Positions 42,741 to 53,301 are shown, counted from the stretch's first letter. The stretch: DNA of 64,000 bases from Sulfurovum sp. (GCA_027063305.1 JAMORY010000032.1:20052-84051), one strand, 5' to 3'. A program made the numbers and translations. Notes: generated by a model from the letters alone, not told the origin.

Positions 42741-45700
42741 ATGCCAAAACGCGAAGATATCAAAACCATTCTACTTATCGGATCAGGCCCTATCGTCATC
42801 GGACAGGCTTGTGAATTTGACTACTCAGGAACACAGGCGGCTAAAACGCTTAAAGAGCTCGGCTATCGTGTTGTACTTATCAACTCCAACCCTGCAACTA
42901 TCATGACCGACCCGGAGTTCGCTCATAGAACCTACATCGAACCGATCACCGAAGATGTGATCGCAAAGATCATCGAAAAAGAGAACGTCGATGCGATCCT
43001 TCCTACCATGGGTGGACAGACCGCACTTAACGTTGCGATGAGCATGTATGAAAAAGGGATGCTTGAGAACGTTGAGTTCCTCGGTGCCAACCCTGCTGCG
43101 ATCAAAAAAGGTGAGGACAGACAAGAGTTTAAAGAGGCGATGATCAAGATCGGTATGGACCTGCCTATCTCCCAGTATGCCTATAACATGGATGAGGCGC
43201 TCGATGCTGCCAAGAAGATCGGATTCCCGCTGATTATCCGTGCATCCTATACCCTTGCCGGAGGTGGTTCGGGTGTTGCTTATAACATGGATGAGTTCAA
43301 AGAGATCGTCAAAGGCGGACTTGAAGCCTCTCCTATCTCGGAGATCCTCATCGAAGAGTCACTTCTAGGGTGGAAAGAGTATGAGATGGAAGTCATCCGT
43401 GACCGTGAGGACAACTGTATCATCGTCTGTTCCATCGAGAACTTCGACCCGATGGGTGTTCACACCGGAGACTCCATCACCATCGCTCCTGCACTTACAC
43501 TGACAGACAAAGAGTATCAGCGTATGAGAGATGCCTCTTTTGCCATCCTAAGAGAGGTCGGGGTCGATACGGGAGGTTCTAACGTACAGTTCTCCATCAA
43601 CCCTGAGACAGGTCGTATGATCGTCATCGAGATGAACCCTAGGGTCAGCCGTTCTTCCGCACTCGCTTCCAAAGCGACGGGATACCCTATCGCCAAAGTG
43701 GCAACCCTTTTGGCAGTCGGTTACACCCTCGATGAGATCACCAACGACATTACAGGAACCCCTGCATCGTTCGAGCCGGTCATCGACTACATCGTGACCA
43801 AGCTTCCACGCTTTACCTTCGAGAAGTTCCCAATGGCAGATTCTACTCTGACAACGGCAATGAAATCCGTAGGGGAAGTGATGAGTATGGGGCGTACTTT
43901 CAAAGAGTCGTTCCAAAAAGCGCTCTGCTCTCTTGAAACGGGACTTACAGGCTTCAACGAGATCAAATGTGACGGTGAGACACTCGTACGCGAGATCCGC
44001 CGTCCGAATGCCGAGCGTATGCTCTATGTCTATGAAGGTCTTAGACGCGGTATGAGCGTCGATGCGATCTTTGATCTTTGTAAGATCGACAGATGGTTCC
44101 TCTATCAGCTTGAAGAGCTTGTTGAGAAAGAGAAAGCGATGGATGTCTCTATCCTTACCAATGAGACCCTTTTAAGATCCGTTAAAGCCGACGGTTTCTC
44201 CGATGCGATGATCGCAGAGGTCATCAACAAAAAAGACGGACTCTCTCTAACGGAGAACGATATCTACAATGCCAGAGAGAAACTCGGTATCAAACTGGAG
44301 TACAATGAGGTCGATACCTGTGCAGCGGAATTCAAAGCCCTCACACCATACCTCTACTCCACAACCAACATCACTGCGCTTCCTGAAAAAACTGCAAAAG
44401 AGAGTGACGATAAGAAAAAAGTACTTGTTATCGGTGGAGGGCCCAACCGTATCGGTCAAGGTATCGAGTTTGACTACTGTTGTGTCCATGCGGCGTTCGC
44501 ACTTGAAGACATGGGCATCAAGTCCATTATGTACAACTGTAACCCCGAAACCGTCTCTACCGACTACGATACCTCAGATATCCTCTACTTCGAACCGATC
44601 GATTTCGAGCATGTACGTAACGTCATCGAGCTTGAGAAACCAGACGGTGTTATCGTTCACTTCGGTGGACAGACCCCACTGAAACTTGCAAAGAACCTCA
44701 CAGCGATCGGTGCGAAGATCAGTGGAACGAGTGCAAAGGTGATCGACCTTGCAGAGGACAGAGAGCTCTTTAGTAACTTCATCAGTGAGCTTGGGCTCAA
44801 ACAGCCTGACAACGGTACGGCATTCGCCAAAGATGAAGCGATGGCGATCGCCAACCGCATCGGTTACCCGGTACTCATCCGTCCAAGCTTTGTTCTTGGC
44901 GGTCGTGGTATGAGAACGGTCTATAACGATGCCGAACTGCGTGAGTACCTCGATGAAGCGGTTTCTGTTTCCAATGAAGCACCGGTTCTTATCGATAAGT
45001 TCCTTGACAATGCCATCGAACTTGACGTCGATGCGATCTCTGACGGAACGGAGGTCTATATCGGTTCAGTCATGCAGCACATTGAAGAGGCAGGTATCCA
45101 CTCGGGAGATTCGGCATGTTCACTGCCGCCTGTCAGCATTTCGGATGAACTTATTGCAGAGGTCAAAGAGCAGACCGCAAAGATCGCACTCGGTCTTGGT
45201 GTGGTCGGACTGCTCAACATTCAGTATGCGATCCACAGAGGCGAGATCTATCTGATCGAGGTAAACCCCAGAGCTTCAAGAACCGTACCGTTCGTCTCCA
45301 AAGCAACCGGTGTACCGTTGGCAAAAGTGGCGACACGCGTCATGATCCAAGGTAACTTGAGAGAGGCGTTGAAATTCTACGATACCTTTGGTGTAGTCAA
45401 TTTCGATAAAGAGATCATGGAGCCGAACCTCAAGAACCACGTTGCGGTCAAAGAGGCGGTCTTCCCGTTCAACAAACTTCCAGGATCAGACCTTATTCTC
45501 GGGCCTGAGATGAAGTCTACAGGTGAGGTAATGGGAATCAGCGAAAACTTCGGTATGAGTTTTGCAAAGTCTCAGTTCGCTTCCAAGAACAACATCCCAC
45601 TTGAAGGTAAACTCTTTATCTCTCTAACAGAGATAGACAAACCGCATGCGGGAGAGATCGGACAGATGTTCGTCGATCTTGGCTTCGAGATCGTTGCCAC

Positions 45701-46004
45701 ATCGGGTACCCATGCCGCACTTGAAGCGGCAGGCGTACCATCGACCAAAGTATTGAAGATCAGCGAAGGTCGCCCTAACATCGACGATATGATCAAGAAC
45801 GAAGAGATCGCCCTTGCGATCAACACTTCCGACAACAAAGCGAGCAAAGCCGATGCGAAGACCATCCGTCAGTCGGTACTTGCGAACAATGTCGCTTACT
45901 TTACGACCATTGCGGCAGCGCGTGCGACCGCGTTGGCGATCAAAGAGCTTAAAGCACAAGGCGGCTGTCTTGACCCCAAAGCACTTCAAGACTACCTCGC
46001 TTAA
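42741..46004 (+). CDS. carB: Carbamoyl-phosphate synthase large subunit
   Basis: A 1087-aa protein of normal length. Two homologous halves each hold an ATP-grasp domain: [20 protein letters not shown] near residue 15 and [20 protein letters not shown] near 565. The allosteric MGS-like domain takes up the last ~140 residues. It makes carbamoyl phosphate for arginine and pyrimidine synthesis with the small subunit CarA, which is not in this window. Confidence 0.97.
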   Translation: MPKREDIKTILLIGSGPIVIGQACEFDYSGTQAAKTLKELGYRVVLINSNPATIMTDPEFAHRTYIEPITEDVIAKIIEKENVDAILPTMGGQTALNVAMSMYEKGMLENVEFLGANPAAIKKGEDRQEFKEAMIKIGMDLPISQYAYNMDEALDAAKKIGFPLIIRASYTLAGGGSGVAYNMDEFKEIVKGGLEASPISEILIEESLLGWKEYEMEVIRDREDNCIIVCSIENFDPMGVHTGDSITIAPALTLTDKEYQRMRDASFAILREVGVDTGGSNVQFSINPETGRMIVIEMNPRVSRSSALASKATGYPIAKVATLLAVGYTLDEITNDITGTPASFEPVIDYIVTKLPRFTFEKFPMADSTLTTAMKSVGEVMSMGRTFKESFQKALCSLETGLTGFNEIKCDGETLVREIRRPNAERMLYVYEGLRRGMSVDAIFDLCKIDRWFLYQLEELVEKEKAMDVSILTNETLLRSVKADGFSDAMIAEVINKKDGLSLTENDIYNAREKLGIKLEYNEVDTCAAEFKALTPYLYSTTNITALPEKTAKESDDKKKVLVIGGGPNRIGQGIEFDYCCVHAAFALEDMGIKSIMYNCNPETVSTDYDTSDILYFEPIDFEHVRNVIELEKPDGVIVHFGGQTPLKLAKNLTAIGAKISGTSAKVIDLAEDRELFSNFISELGLKQPDNGTAFAKDEAMAIANRIGYPVLIRPSFVLGGRGMRTVYNDAELREYLDEAVSVSNEAPVLIDKFLDNAIELDVDAISDGTEVYIGSVMQHIEEAGIHSGDSACSLPPVSISDELIAEVKEQTAKIALGLGVVGLLNIQYAIHRGEIYLIEVNPRASRTVPFVSKATGVPLAKVATRVMIQGNLREALKFYDTFGVVNFDKEIMEPNLKNHVAVKEAVFPFNKLPGSDLILGPEMKSTGEVMGISENFGMSFAKSQFASKNNIPLEGKLFISLTEIDKPHAGEIGQMFVDLGFEIVATSGTHAALEAAGVPSTKVLKISEGRPNIDDMIKNEEIALAINTSDNKASKADAKTIRQSVLANNVAYFTTIAAARATALAIKELKAQGGCLDPKALQDYLA

Positions 46005-46067
46005 CCCCTCCTCCCCCTGCCGGCACATTGCCGGTGGTCAAATGCCATCTACTAAAAGGAAAATAGC

Positions 46068-47279
46068 ATGATCAACCCTCTACGCGGTATGAAAGATTTA
46101 ATGTTCGAAGATGCACAACGCTTCAACCATATTATCGATACGGCAAGCCGTGTGGCACAGCGTTACGGCTACAGCTACATAGAGACACCGATACTCGAAG
46201 AGACCGCTCTGTTCAAACGTTCAGTCGGTGACAGCTCCGATATCGTCACCAAAGAGATGTATCAGTTCGAGGATAAAGGGGGCAATGATGTCTGTATGCG
46301 TCCTGAAGGAACTGCCGGTGTCGTAAGGGCCTTTATCTCCGCCAAACTGGACCGTCAGCCTGTCAAGCAGAAGTTCTTCTATTTCGGGCCGATGTTCCGA
46401 TATGAGCGTCCGCAAAAAGGAAGACTCAGAGAGTTCCACCAGTTCGGATGCGAAAGCTTCGGGGAGGCATCTGTCTATGAGGACTTTACTATCATTATAA
46501 TGATCAGCCAGATCTTCAAAGAGCTTGGTATCGGCTTTGACCTGCTAATCAACTCTTTGGGATGTCCTGCATGTATGCCGCCTTACAGAAAGAACCTTGT
46601 AAGCTACCTGAACAATATCAAAGCGGATCTATGTAGCGATTGTAACCGACGTATCGAGACTAACCCTATCAGGGTACTTGACTGCAAGAATGAAACCTGT
46701 CAATCACTCCTGAGCGATTCGCCTAAACTCATCAACAATCTTTGCGAGGAGTGTGAAAGCGACTTTGATCAGCTTAGAAAACTGCTTGATGAAGCAGGCA
46801 TCGCTTACACGGTCGATACCAATCTCGTACGCGGACTTGACTACTACAACAAAACAGCTTTCGAGTTCGTCAGCAACGAGATCGGTGCGCAATCTGCCAT
46901 TGCAGGAGGCGGACGCTACGACAAGCTTGTCGAGTTCCTTGACGGCAAACCGACCCCGGCAGTAGGATTTGCCATCGGTATCGAGCGTATTATGGAACTT
47001 GTCAAGATGCCCGAAAGCCAAAAAGAGGGCTACTATATGGGTGCGATGGTACCAGATGCGGTCGAAAAGATTCTTCTACTTGCCGCGCAGAAGCGTTCGA
47101 GTGACAAAGTCACGGTCGAATATGCCTCAAAGGGTTTTAAAAGCCATATGAAAGGTGCCGACAAGTCACATGCACGCTATGCCGTACTTATCGGTGAAGA
47201 TGAACTTGCCAATGGCACGGTCTGGATCAAGGACTTGGAGAGTAAAGAGGAAAAGACACTGCCTCTAGCAGATATTTAA
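46068..47279 (+). CDS. hisS: Histidyl-tRNA synthetase
   Basis: A 403-aa class II synthetase. Motif 1 region GYSYIETPILEETALFKRSVG, motif 2 FRYERPQKGRLREFHQFG, the HisA block LVRGLDYYNKTAFEF and motif 3 GFAIGIERI are all present. Four Cys-pair segments at about 165-225 (CPAC, CSDC, C..ETC, CEEC) look like a zinc-binding insertion. It charges tRNA-His. The CitE-like gene follows after two bases. Confidence 0.96.
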   Translation: MINPLRGMKDLMFEDAQRFNHIIDTASRVAQRYGYSYIETPILEETALFKRSVGDSSDIVTKEMYQFEDKGGNDVCMRPEGTAGVVRAFISAKLDRQPVKQKFFYFGPMFRYERPQKGRLREFHQFGCESFGEASVYEDFTIIIMISQIFKELGIGFDLLINSLGCPACMPPYRKNLVSYLNNIKADLCSDCNRRIETNPIRVLDCKNETCQSLLSDSPKLINNLCEECESDFDQLRKLLDEAGIAYTVDTNLVRGLDYYNKTAFEFVSNEIGAQSAIAGGGRYDKLVEFLDGKPTPAVGFAIGIERIMELVKMPESQKEGYYMGAMVPDAVEKILLLAAQKRSSDKVTVEYASKGFKSHMKGADKSHARYAVLIGEDELANGTVWIKDLESKEEKTLPLADI

Positions 47280-47281
47280 CC

Positions 47282-48184
47282 ATGATATTCTCTCAGCTTG
47301 ACACCCTTCCAAAAGAGTTCTCGAACGCCTTTAAAAAGCGCTGTAAACACACACGCAGGCGTTCGAACATGATGCTTAACCCTCTTAACCTCAAACACCT
47401 TAACCGTATCGATGAGAGTGATGCCGACATGATCACGCTCAACCTTGAGGATGCCATTGCACCCAGCCGTAAAAAAGAAGCACTCTACAATATCGCTCTT
47501 TTTCTCTCTCATATGAAAGAGAGTCGAAGTTTTATCGTGGTGCGTGTCAATCCTCTCAAAGAAGGCGGGGAGGAGGAGATCGCTTTCTTGAACAACTTTG
47601 GGTTCGATGCCGTACGCGTAGCAAAGGTTAAAGACCAGAATGATATCGCCCGTGCACTTACCCTACTCTCGGAAGATAAAGAGTTGCATATCTCACTTGA
47701 GACAAAAGAGGCATTTGCAAACCTTGCCACACTTAGGATAGACCCACGATTAACCACTGCAAACCTCGGAATTCTCGACCTGCTTACCTCTTTAGGATTG
47801 CCTCAGTCACTGGTAAGACCCGACAACCCTACTATCGACTATATCCTCTCCAAATTTCTTGTAGATTCACATACTGCCGGTATTCACCCTATCGGGTTCA
47901 TGTACCAAGAGTATAACGATACCGAAGGGTTTCGTCAGTGGTGTAAGAGAGAGAAAGCGATGGGGTTCACCTCCAAGGCATGTATGGGCCCGAAACAGGT
48001 TGCTATTGCCAATGAGGTCTTTGGCGTAAGCAAAGAGGAGATCGCACGGGCGAAACATATCAAAGAGCGTTTTGAAGAAGAGTCCGCCAAAGGAAATAAC
48101 GGGTTCATGGATGAGAAGTACGATATTTTCGTTGATGAGCCCATCTACCGTGATGCCCTTCTTCTACTTCAAGATACACTGTAA
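47282..48184 (+). CDS. CitE-like lyase / HpcH-HpaI aldolase family protein
   Basis: A 300-aa TIM-barrel protein. Family blocks: RRSNMMLNPLNLKHLNRIDESDADMITLNLEDAIAPSRKKEA, VVRVNPL, the acid in ISLETKEAF and FTSKACMGPKQVAIANEVF. These match citrate lyase beta-like enzymes, which act on malyl- or citramalyl-CoA-type substrates. The alpha and gamma subunits of citrate lyase are absent, so it is probably a stand-alone CitE-like enzyme. It is co-transcribed with hisS. Confidence 0.83.
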   Translation: MIFSQLDTLPKEFSNAFKKRCKHTRRRSNMMLNPLNLKHLNRIDESDADMITLNLEDAIAPSRKKEALYNIALFLSHMKESRSFIVVRVNPLKEGGEEEIAFLNNFGFDAVRVAKVKDQNDIARALTLLSEDKELHISLETKEAFANLATLRIDPRLTTANLGILDLLTSLGLPQSLVRPDNPTIDYILSKFLVDSHTAGIHPIGFMYQEYNDTEGFRQWCKREKAMGFTSKACMGPKQVAIANEVFGVSKEEIARAKHIKERFEEESAKGNNGFMDEKYDIFVDEPIYRDALLLLQDTL

Positions 48185-48193
48185 CTTTTGAGC

Positions 48194-48802
48194 CTAATCA
48201 CATCGCCACTCAGAAGAGACAAGCAGCATCCCCTCCAAGTAGATCTCTCCGAGGAACCGATCACCTTTTTTATAGGTAGCAACCCCTTTGGGTGTACCGC
48301 TCATAATAATATCACCATCTTCAAGATGCATAAAACGCTTGATCTCGCTTAACATCACTTCAGGCTTATAGATCATCAGATCATGATCGGCATGCTGGAT
48401 CAAGCTATCATTACGGTACAACTTCATAGAAAGTCTTCTTACATCCCCTTTGAAACGAACGAACCTTCCCAGTACGGCAGAACCATCGAACGCTTTTGCC
48501 CTCTCCCAAGGAAGCCCCTTTTTCTTAAGATAGTTCTGAATATCTGCATGGGTCAGATCCAACCCGAACCCTACACCCGCGATCTCTCCCGACTCTATGA
48601 GAAAACAGATCTCTCCTTCAAACCGCGTATGTTCCCTAAAATAACCCAATTGCTGTGTGATCGCTGAATTTGGCTTATTGAATACCACCATCGACTCCGG
48701 TATCTCATTACCAAGCTCATAAATATGCTCAACATAGTTACGCCCGATACACACTACTTTTGATGGATAGCACTTCTTCCCTTCAAAATCGACTGCATTC
48801 AT
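48194..48802 (-). CDS. Fumarylacetoacetate hydrolase (FAH) family protein
   Basis: A 202-aa protein with the FAH metal-site blocks: CIGRNYVEHIYELGNEIP, FEGEICFLIE (two metal-ligand glutamates), the conserved AKAFDGSAVLGRFV and IMSGTPKGV. Members hydrolyse or decarboxylate oxo-acids such as acylpyruvates and oxaloacetate. Length suits the short acylpyruvase type. It converges with the CitE-like gene. Confidence 0.88.
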   Translation of the reverse strand: MNAVDFEGKKCYPSKVVCIGRNYVEHIYELGNEIPESMVVFNKPNSAITQQLGYFREHTRFEGEICFLIESGEIAGVGFGLDLTHADIQNYLKKKGLPWERAKAFDGSAVLGRFVRFKGDVRRLSMKLYRNDSLIQHADHDLMIYKPEVMLSEIKRFMHLEDGDIIMSGTPKGVATYKKGDRFLGEIYLEGMLLVSSEWRCD

Positions 48803-48876
48803 TACAATTCACTCCTTTTTACCGATCAAATCTATCCGTTACCTTATCTTAACTCAACTTATAAAAATGGGGAGAG

Positions 48877-49073
48877 ATGGCAGACAGAGTCGATGTGGAC
48901 GGAAATAAGATCATTCCGACAGAAAGCCACCTCAACCTCAATACAGCGCAATATACCACGGTTACTAAATATATCGATCGGAGTATACACAGTCATCAGC
49001 ACCATACCGGATCGATCTTGATGCAACAGCATCGAACAAGATCCTTGAAGAGGATGAAGCATATATGCAGTAA
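48877..49073 (+). pseudogene. Possible frameshifted small gene
   Basis: ATG 48877 has GGGGAGA before it and opens as MADRVDVDGNKIIPTESHLNLNTAQYTTVTKYIDR. In another frame, starting around 48980, a protein-like end SSAPYRIDLDATASNKILEEDEAYMQ runs to TAA 49071-49073. One lost base near 48985 would join them. I recognise no family. The call is tentative and rests on sequence quality and the other damaged genes close by. Nothing else is seen in 48803-49163. Confidence 0.35.
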
Positions 49074-49163
49074 TATACTAAGAGAAGAGGTTTTGCTTCT
49101 TCTCCTGAACATACTTATAGCCTAATTATCCCTTCCAAATACTTCACCCCATCAATAGAAGTT

Positions 49164-49436
49164 TCATCTAATGATCCTCATAATTCCGCCAATGGCAAAA
49201 ATGTAAATATGCGTCTCATCAAATCGGTAAATGAGCCTCTCTTTGGTAGATATACGACGAGAGTAGAGGCCGGTAAGTGCATGTTTGAGATTTTCGGGCT
49301 TTCCATAGCCTTGGGTCGGGTCATCATCTAGCATCTGTTTAAGGATTTTAACAAGGTTTTTATGGAGTATTTTATCTTTTTGACGCAAGGTTTCATACAC
49401 TTCCCACGTATTGCCTTCAAATACCAAGGCACGCAT
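49164..49436 (-). CDS. YoeB/Txe-family toxin, C-terminus probably frameshifted
   Basis: A 90-aa protein with the YoeB pattern: VFEGNTWEVYETLRQKDKILHKNLVKILKQMLDDDPTQGYGKPENLKHALTGLYSRRISTKERLIYRFDE. YoeB is a ribosome-dependent mRNA nuclease with a C-terminal His-Tyr pair. Here the end reads FAIGGIMRIIR with no such pair, while the neighbouring frame reads WRNYEDH-stop, a plausible toxin end. One missing base near 49190 would explain this, so the toxin may be inactive or the base miscalled. The start overlaps the antitoxin stop by one base. Confidence 0.75.
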   Translation of the reverse strand: MRALVFEGNTWEVYETLRQKDKILHKNLVKILKQMLDDDPTQGYGKPENLKHALTGLYSRRISTKERLIYRFDETHIYIFAIGGIMRIIR

Positions 49437-49693
49437 TAAAACCCAAGCTCCTCTGGGCTTGGCTTGTAGCCTTTTCCTTCTTTATGGGTTTGCAGTGAAT
49501 CGGCGATCTGCTTCATAAGTGACCGGTTGCTAAGCACATAAAGTGTCTCCTGCTCACGCGCATAGTCATCCAGAGACATCACCACAAACGCTTCACCGTT
49601 CTTACGTGTCACCGTGACAGGCTCATGGTTCTCAATGGCACGATCGACCACTTGCTTCAAGTTGGCACGAAATTGATGGGCGGAGAGTGTCAT
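49436..49693 (-). CDS. YefM/Phd-family antitoxin
   Basis: An 85-aa protein. The N-terminal DNA-binding fold (LSAHQFRANLKQVVDRAIENHEPVTVTRKNGEAFVVMSLDDYAREQETLYVL) is characteristic of YefM. The C-terminal segment (SLMKQIADSLQTHKEGKGYKPSPEEL) would bind the toxin. YefM-type proteins repress their own promoter; a palindrome lies directly upstream. Confidence 0.88.
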   Translation of the reverse strand: MTLSAHQFRANLKQVVDRAIENHEPVTVTRKNGEAFVVMSLDDYAREQETLYVLSNRSLMKQIADSLQTHKEGKGYKPSPEELGF

Positions 49694-49715
49694 GCAGACT
49701 CCTTTTTGATTTTAT

Positions 49716-49734
49716 TGTACCGTAAAGCGGTACA
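49716..49734 (-). promoter_or_regulatory. Probable operator of the yefM-yoeB operon
   Basis: TGTACCG and CGGTACA are exact inverse copies separated by TAAAG, 23 bases before the antitoxin start. This fits autoregulation by the antitoxin. Confidence 0.6.
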
Positions 49735-49738
49735 GTTG

Positions 49739-50308
49739 TCAATTTATATCCGGAAAGTTCCCCACCATCTTCTCATAGCTGTCATTACAATGCAGCGCTT
49801 CCAGCACTTCAGGCAGCGGATCGCTAAAATTTCCTTCTATGTCATACTCATTTTCTTGGGGTACAAATGCCAGTTTCTCAACCGGCGGTATGAACTGCGC
49901 ATCAACACCCTCTTTATTGCCTCTGGCATCGACCCTGTATCAGCCATACGCTTTCAAGTAGACCCAATTAAGCCCATGCAGACAGTATACTCCCTCTTCA
50001 TACTCCGAACAACTCAAACGCTGATATGCCAACCCTGCGGGTATGCCGTTCGCACGCAACAGTGCCGCAAGCAGATGCGACTTGGCATAACACCACCCTG
50101 TTCTCTCTTTCAGTACCTCTGAGGCTTTTATGGTCGTTATAGGGTCTTTGTGGTCTCCGCTATGACGTATCTCATCACGTACGAACATAAAGCAGGCTTT
50201 GGCAATAGCTTCATCGCTCTCTTTGCCTTGGGCAAGTCTTTTGGCAAGTGATTGGATACTAGGGTGATCATGGTCTATGGTCTTAGTGGCTTGAAGGTAG
50301 GGTTTCAT
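49739..50308 (-). pseudogene. Transglutaminase-like protein gene with an in-frame TGA
   Basis: Codons 1-122 encode a transglutaminase-like core: catalytic Cys in RTGWCYAKSHLLAALLR and His in LHGLNWVYLKAYG. A TGA at 49942-49940 then stops translation. The same frame goes on as YRVDARGNKEGVDAQFIPPVEKLAF, which contains the catalytic Asp, through FSDPLPEVLEAL to a TGA ending at 49739. The position normally has Trp in such proteins, so TGG to TGA is likely. As read, the product lacks the third catalytic residue. Confidence 0.78.
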
Positions 50309-50392
50309 CGGTTCATTACCTTTTTCTAATGTAATTACGGAGACAATACAGTATCTTAGCTATGTTTCATCATTATATCCAAAGGAGAGCAC

Positions 50393-50723
50393 ATGTTAGA
50401 AACAACATTATACGATGCTGTTTGCACACTTTTGTTTCTTTCACCTTTTATTTTGACCACACTGCTCTACCTGACCATTCACCATCAAACAAAAGGAGTC
50501 AAACAGTTTATAATGACAATTGGCGGTGGGATGATACTTGTCTTTAGTGTCTATCTTTTAAACATATACGCCATTGACTACGCCCCTAACGAAGCACTTA
50601 GAATGCAAGCGTTGGAATCAGACGGGTGCGAGTATGCTCTTTTCTTTGATTATAGCGCCGTTTTTCGGCTATATTGCACTGTTTGTGTTAGATAGGCTCA
50701 AATATCTGATCCAGAGAAAATAA
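50393..50723 (+). pseudogene. Small three-helix membrane protein with a +1 frameshift
   Basis: ATG 50393 follows AAAGGAGAG. Codons 1-78 give two membrane helices (TLLFLSPFILTTLLYLTI and FIMTIGGGMILVFSVYLL). One extra base between 50621 and 50633 shifts the frame; in the other frame the protein continues as SMLFSLIIAPFFGYIALFVLDRLKYLIQRK-stop, a third helix with a basic end. The alternative ending in the annotated frame (YSAVFRLYCTVCVR) is less protein-like. Family unknown. Confidence 0.6.
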
Positions 50724-50747
50724 CCATATACCCCCCCCAAATGATCC

Positions 50748-53177
50748 TCAATCTCTCCTGATCGCATTTCTTGCACGTCTAGCCACATCTTCATCTTCAT
50801 CGTTTACATAGAGGCGAAGGGCATCATCAAGTACTTTGTCGTTCATGCGTGACATGCTCCATACGACCATACGTCTAAAGTAGCTGTTAGCACTATCTTT
50901 GTACTCAAGCGCTTTCTTTTTAAGGAATGCGATCTTCTCTTCATACCGCTGACGGTCTTGTGGCAGCAAATAGCGGCGTTGAACTTTTGTTAAGATGCTG
51001 GGTTTGATGTAGAACAGTCCGTTAGCACCTTTGGTATAGCCCTTCTCTTCAAAAACATCTGCGTAGACCTGAAGCATATGCGCCACGCTGTAATAGACCT
51101 TGATCGGTCGATCTTCACTGTCATAACGGTAGAGCCCTTTTTTACTGCAAATAGCACTTAGGTCCACACCGTTGACATCTTCCGTTAACGGCAGCCACGC
51201 TTTGTCTGCTTCAGGGTAATTCCGAACAACCGAATCATAATAGTTCTCCATCTGTGCAATACTCAAAAGGTCTTCACTGCCAAAAAGCTTCTTTACACCA
51301 TCATGCCAACGGTACAGTGTCAGCAGCTGATCCGAGGGTTGACAATGCATACGGCTTATTGCTTCCTCTTTTGCCGGTGTAGGCTGCGTGATGTTCTGCT
51401 CCGTAAAAAAACGATCAAGCCGTTGCATGGCACTTTTGAGTGAGAGGTTCACATCACCCTCTGCCACCAATACATCAAATGACGCTTCTGTTCTATAATA
51501 GTTGGACACCTCTTCTCTCTGTGCTTTGGTTAAATGACCGTAATCGGATCCGCCCATCATAGGTAGAAGACTAAGCGTTGCGACCAGAACAGGCGGCATT
51601 AGCAGTATCACATAGAGAAGCCCACCAAACACCATGAGCTTTTTTGAAGGTTTTGATGTCTGCACAATATGATGAACATGCTGAGCAACACGGGCTTGGA
51701 ACTCCAGCGTTGCACTGCCGTACTTCTCATCAGATATAACAGCCCGAGCGATCGTCTCCTTGTCCGCATGATCAGGGTCAATACGTTTAAGCACCCTTAC
51801 CATCGCACGGTTCTGGTGAAACCCTACTGCCAGGATCACAATGAAGATCAACAGCAGCCAATCCTGCATATAGAGCATTGCCGCACTCAATACCCCGATG
51901 CTTATGAGGTAGAAGTAGAACTGCACTCTTGGATATCGGAGCAAAAAGAGCGTTTGCACGATACGCCCACCGTCAAGCGGATAGATCGGCAAGAGGTTGA
52001 TGTAGTTAATGACAATGCTCATAATGGCAAAAAAGTGCAAGTTGAGCAAATCGGTACTTTCCGGGGAGTTCATTTGGTAGATAAGATACCCTATCCCCAG
52101 TAAAAGCCCCGGAAGCGGCCCTGCCATAGAGACGACATACTCTTCCCATGCCGTTCGCTTCTCCTTTTTCCCCAGTGTCACCGCTCCAAAAGGCAGAAAG
52201 AAGATGCTTGTATCGCTGTAACCAAAGTAGCGCATGGCTAAAAAATGCCCCAGTTCATGCACGAATAAGATCACAACCAACGCGACAAGATCGATCAGTT
52301 CAAACCCAAGCAGTCCATAAAGCAGCACAAAGAGGATCAGCGATCCTGAGAACCACACCATTTTGTTCGACTCTCCACGCTTGGTTCCAATGGCATCCAT
52401 CTGGGTTACGATGGAAGCGACACGCTCATCTGCCATCTCATCCTTTTGTTTCCGAGCATGGGTCTGTACCAACTTCTTCAAGCGTCTCTGCCCTTTTACC
52501 ATCTTCCAAGATGCACGCCACGTTGCTAAAGAGGCACTAAAACGAAACCCGTAGTCGGTTTTTGTAGCCAACCCTTGTGCGATATAACTTTGGGTAAACA
52601 TACGATTCGTATCATTATAATAATCGATCAACCCCTCTTTATCAAAGGCATCATATACAAGTGATCCGTTATGGGTTTGACGATCTTCCAGATGTTTCTC
52701 ATAGGCATCTTCCCAACGTGGCAGATAGTGGTCAAAGAGCCGTATCTTATCGGGTACGGCAAGCAGTGTATGTGCCATGCCATTCTCTGTCATAACGATC
52801 ATCCCATCTTTAAACAGACTCTCGAACGTGACCCTTACCGGTATCAACGCACCCGCATAAGGCTGTGTCTCAAGAAGTACGTGCACACCGCTTTGAGGAT
52901 GGTGATAGTAGAAAAGAAAGTAACGATGCTTCGCTCCGACCGTCACCCCATGATGTATAAGCGTGTGCAAACGCATAAACCCCTTTTCAAACAGTATCTT
53001 TTCATAAGGCATGATCTGTTTTGTAACCTCTTGCGGTATATCATCACGCTTGATCGCTGATACTTCAGGTTCATGGAACTTATAAAACAGAAGGGTTAAA
53101 AACTGTAACAGAGGCACACCAATGTACCACAGAAGTACCACACTTATTAAAACGATCCATAAATCTTGCATACACAC
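50748..53177 (-). CDS. M50-type membrane metalloprotease with C-terminal SMI1/KNR4-like domain
   Basis: An 809-aa protein. After an N-terminal helix and a ~270-residue soluble part comes a site-2-protease core: HELGH at about residues 306-310 and the second metal motif LLPIYPLDGGR at about 390-400, with several membrane helices. A further helix near 520 is followed by a soluble region with an SMI1/KNR4-like segment (about 600-725: LLTLYRWHDG, VYYSVAHMLQVYADVFEE). The last ~40 residues resemble HEAT-type repeats (NDEDEDVARRARNAIRRD). The protease call is firm; the substrate and role of the extra domains are unknown. Confidence 0.85.
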   Translation of the reverse strand: MCMQDLWIVLISVVLLWYIGVPLLQFLTLLFYKFHEPEVSAIKRDDIPQEVTKQIMPYEKILFEKGFMRLHTLIHHGVTVGAKHRYFLFYYHHPQSGVHVLLETQPYAGALIPVRVTFESLFKDGMIVMTENGMAHTLLAVPDKIRLFDHYLPRWEDAYEKHLEDRQTHNGSLVYDAFDKEGLIDYYNDTNRMFTQSYIAQGLATKTDYGFRFSASLATWRASWKMVKGQRRLKKLVQTHARKQKDEMADERVASIVTQMDAIGTKRGESNKMVWFSGSLILFVLLYGLLGFELIDLVALVVILFVHELGHFLAMRYFGYSDTSIFFLPFGAVTLGKKEKRTAWEEYVVSMAGPLPGLLLGIGYLIYQMNSPESTDLLNLHFFAIMSIVINYINLLPIYPLDGGRIVQTLFLLRYPRVQFYFYLISIGVLSAAMLYMQDWLLLIFIVILAVGFHQNRAMVRVLKRIDPDHADKETIARAVISDEKYGSATLEFQARVAQHVHHIVQTSKPSKKLMVFGGLLYVILLMPPVLVATLSLLPMMGGSDYGHLTKAQREEVSNYYRTEASFDVLVAEGDVNLSLKSAMQRLDRFFTEQNITQPTPAKEEAISRMHCQPSDQLLTLYRWHDGVKKLFGSEDLLSIAQMENYYDSVVRNYPEADKAWLPLTEDVNGVDLSAICSKKGLYRYDSEDRPIKVYYSVAHMLQVYADVFEEKGYTKGANGLFYIKPSILTKVQRRYLLPQDRQRYEEKIAFLKKKALEYKDSANSYFRRMVVWSMSRMNDKVLDDALRLYVNDEDEDVARRARNAIRRD

Positions 53178-53301
53178 TTCTCTTTCTATGATTTTTAGTT
53201 ATCTTATATTATCGAAAGTTTCTATGTGAAATATTGTTATATAATTGTTCAATAAGTATTAATCAGGATATTGACGGTTTGAGTAAAATTTAATTTTCCT
53301 A

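Noticed and set aside
42825..45865. Several long reverse-strand frames inside carB
   Set aside because: They result from codon bias of a large real gene; none has a domain.
49625..50122. 165-aa plus-strand frame over the antitoxin and transglutaminase region
   Set aside because: It runs antisense through two recognisable genes and has no domain of its own.
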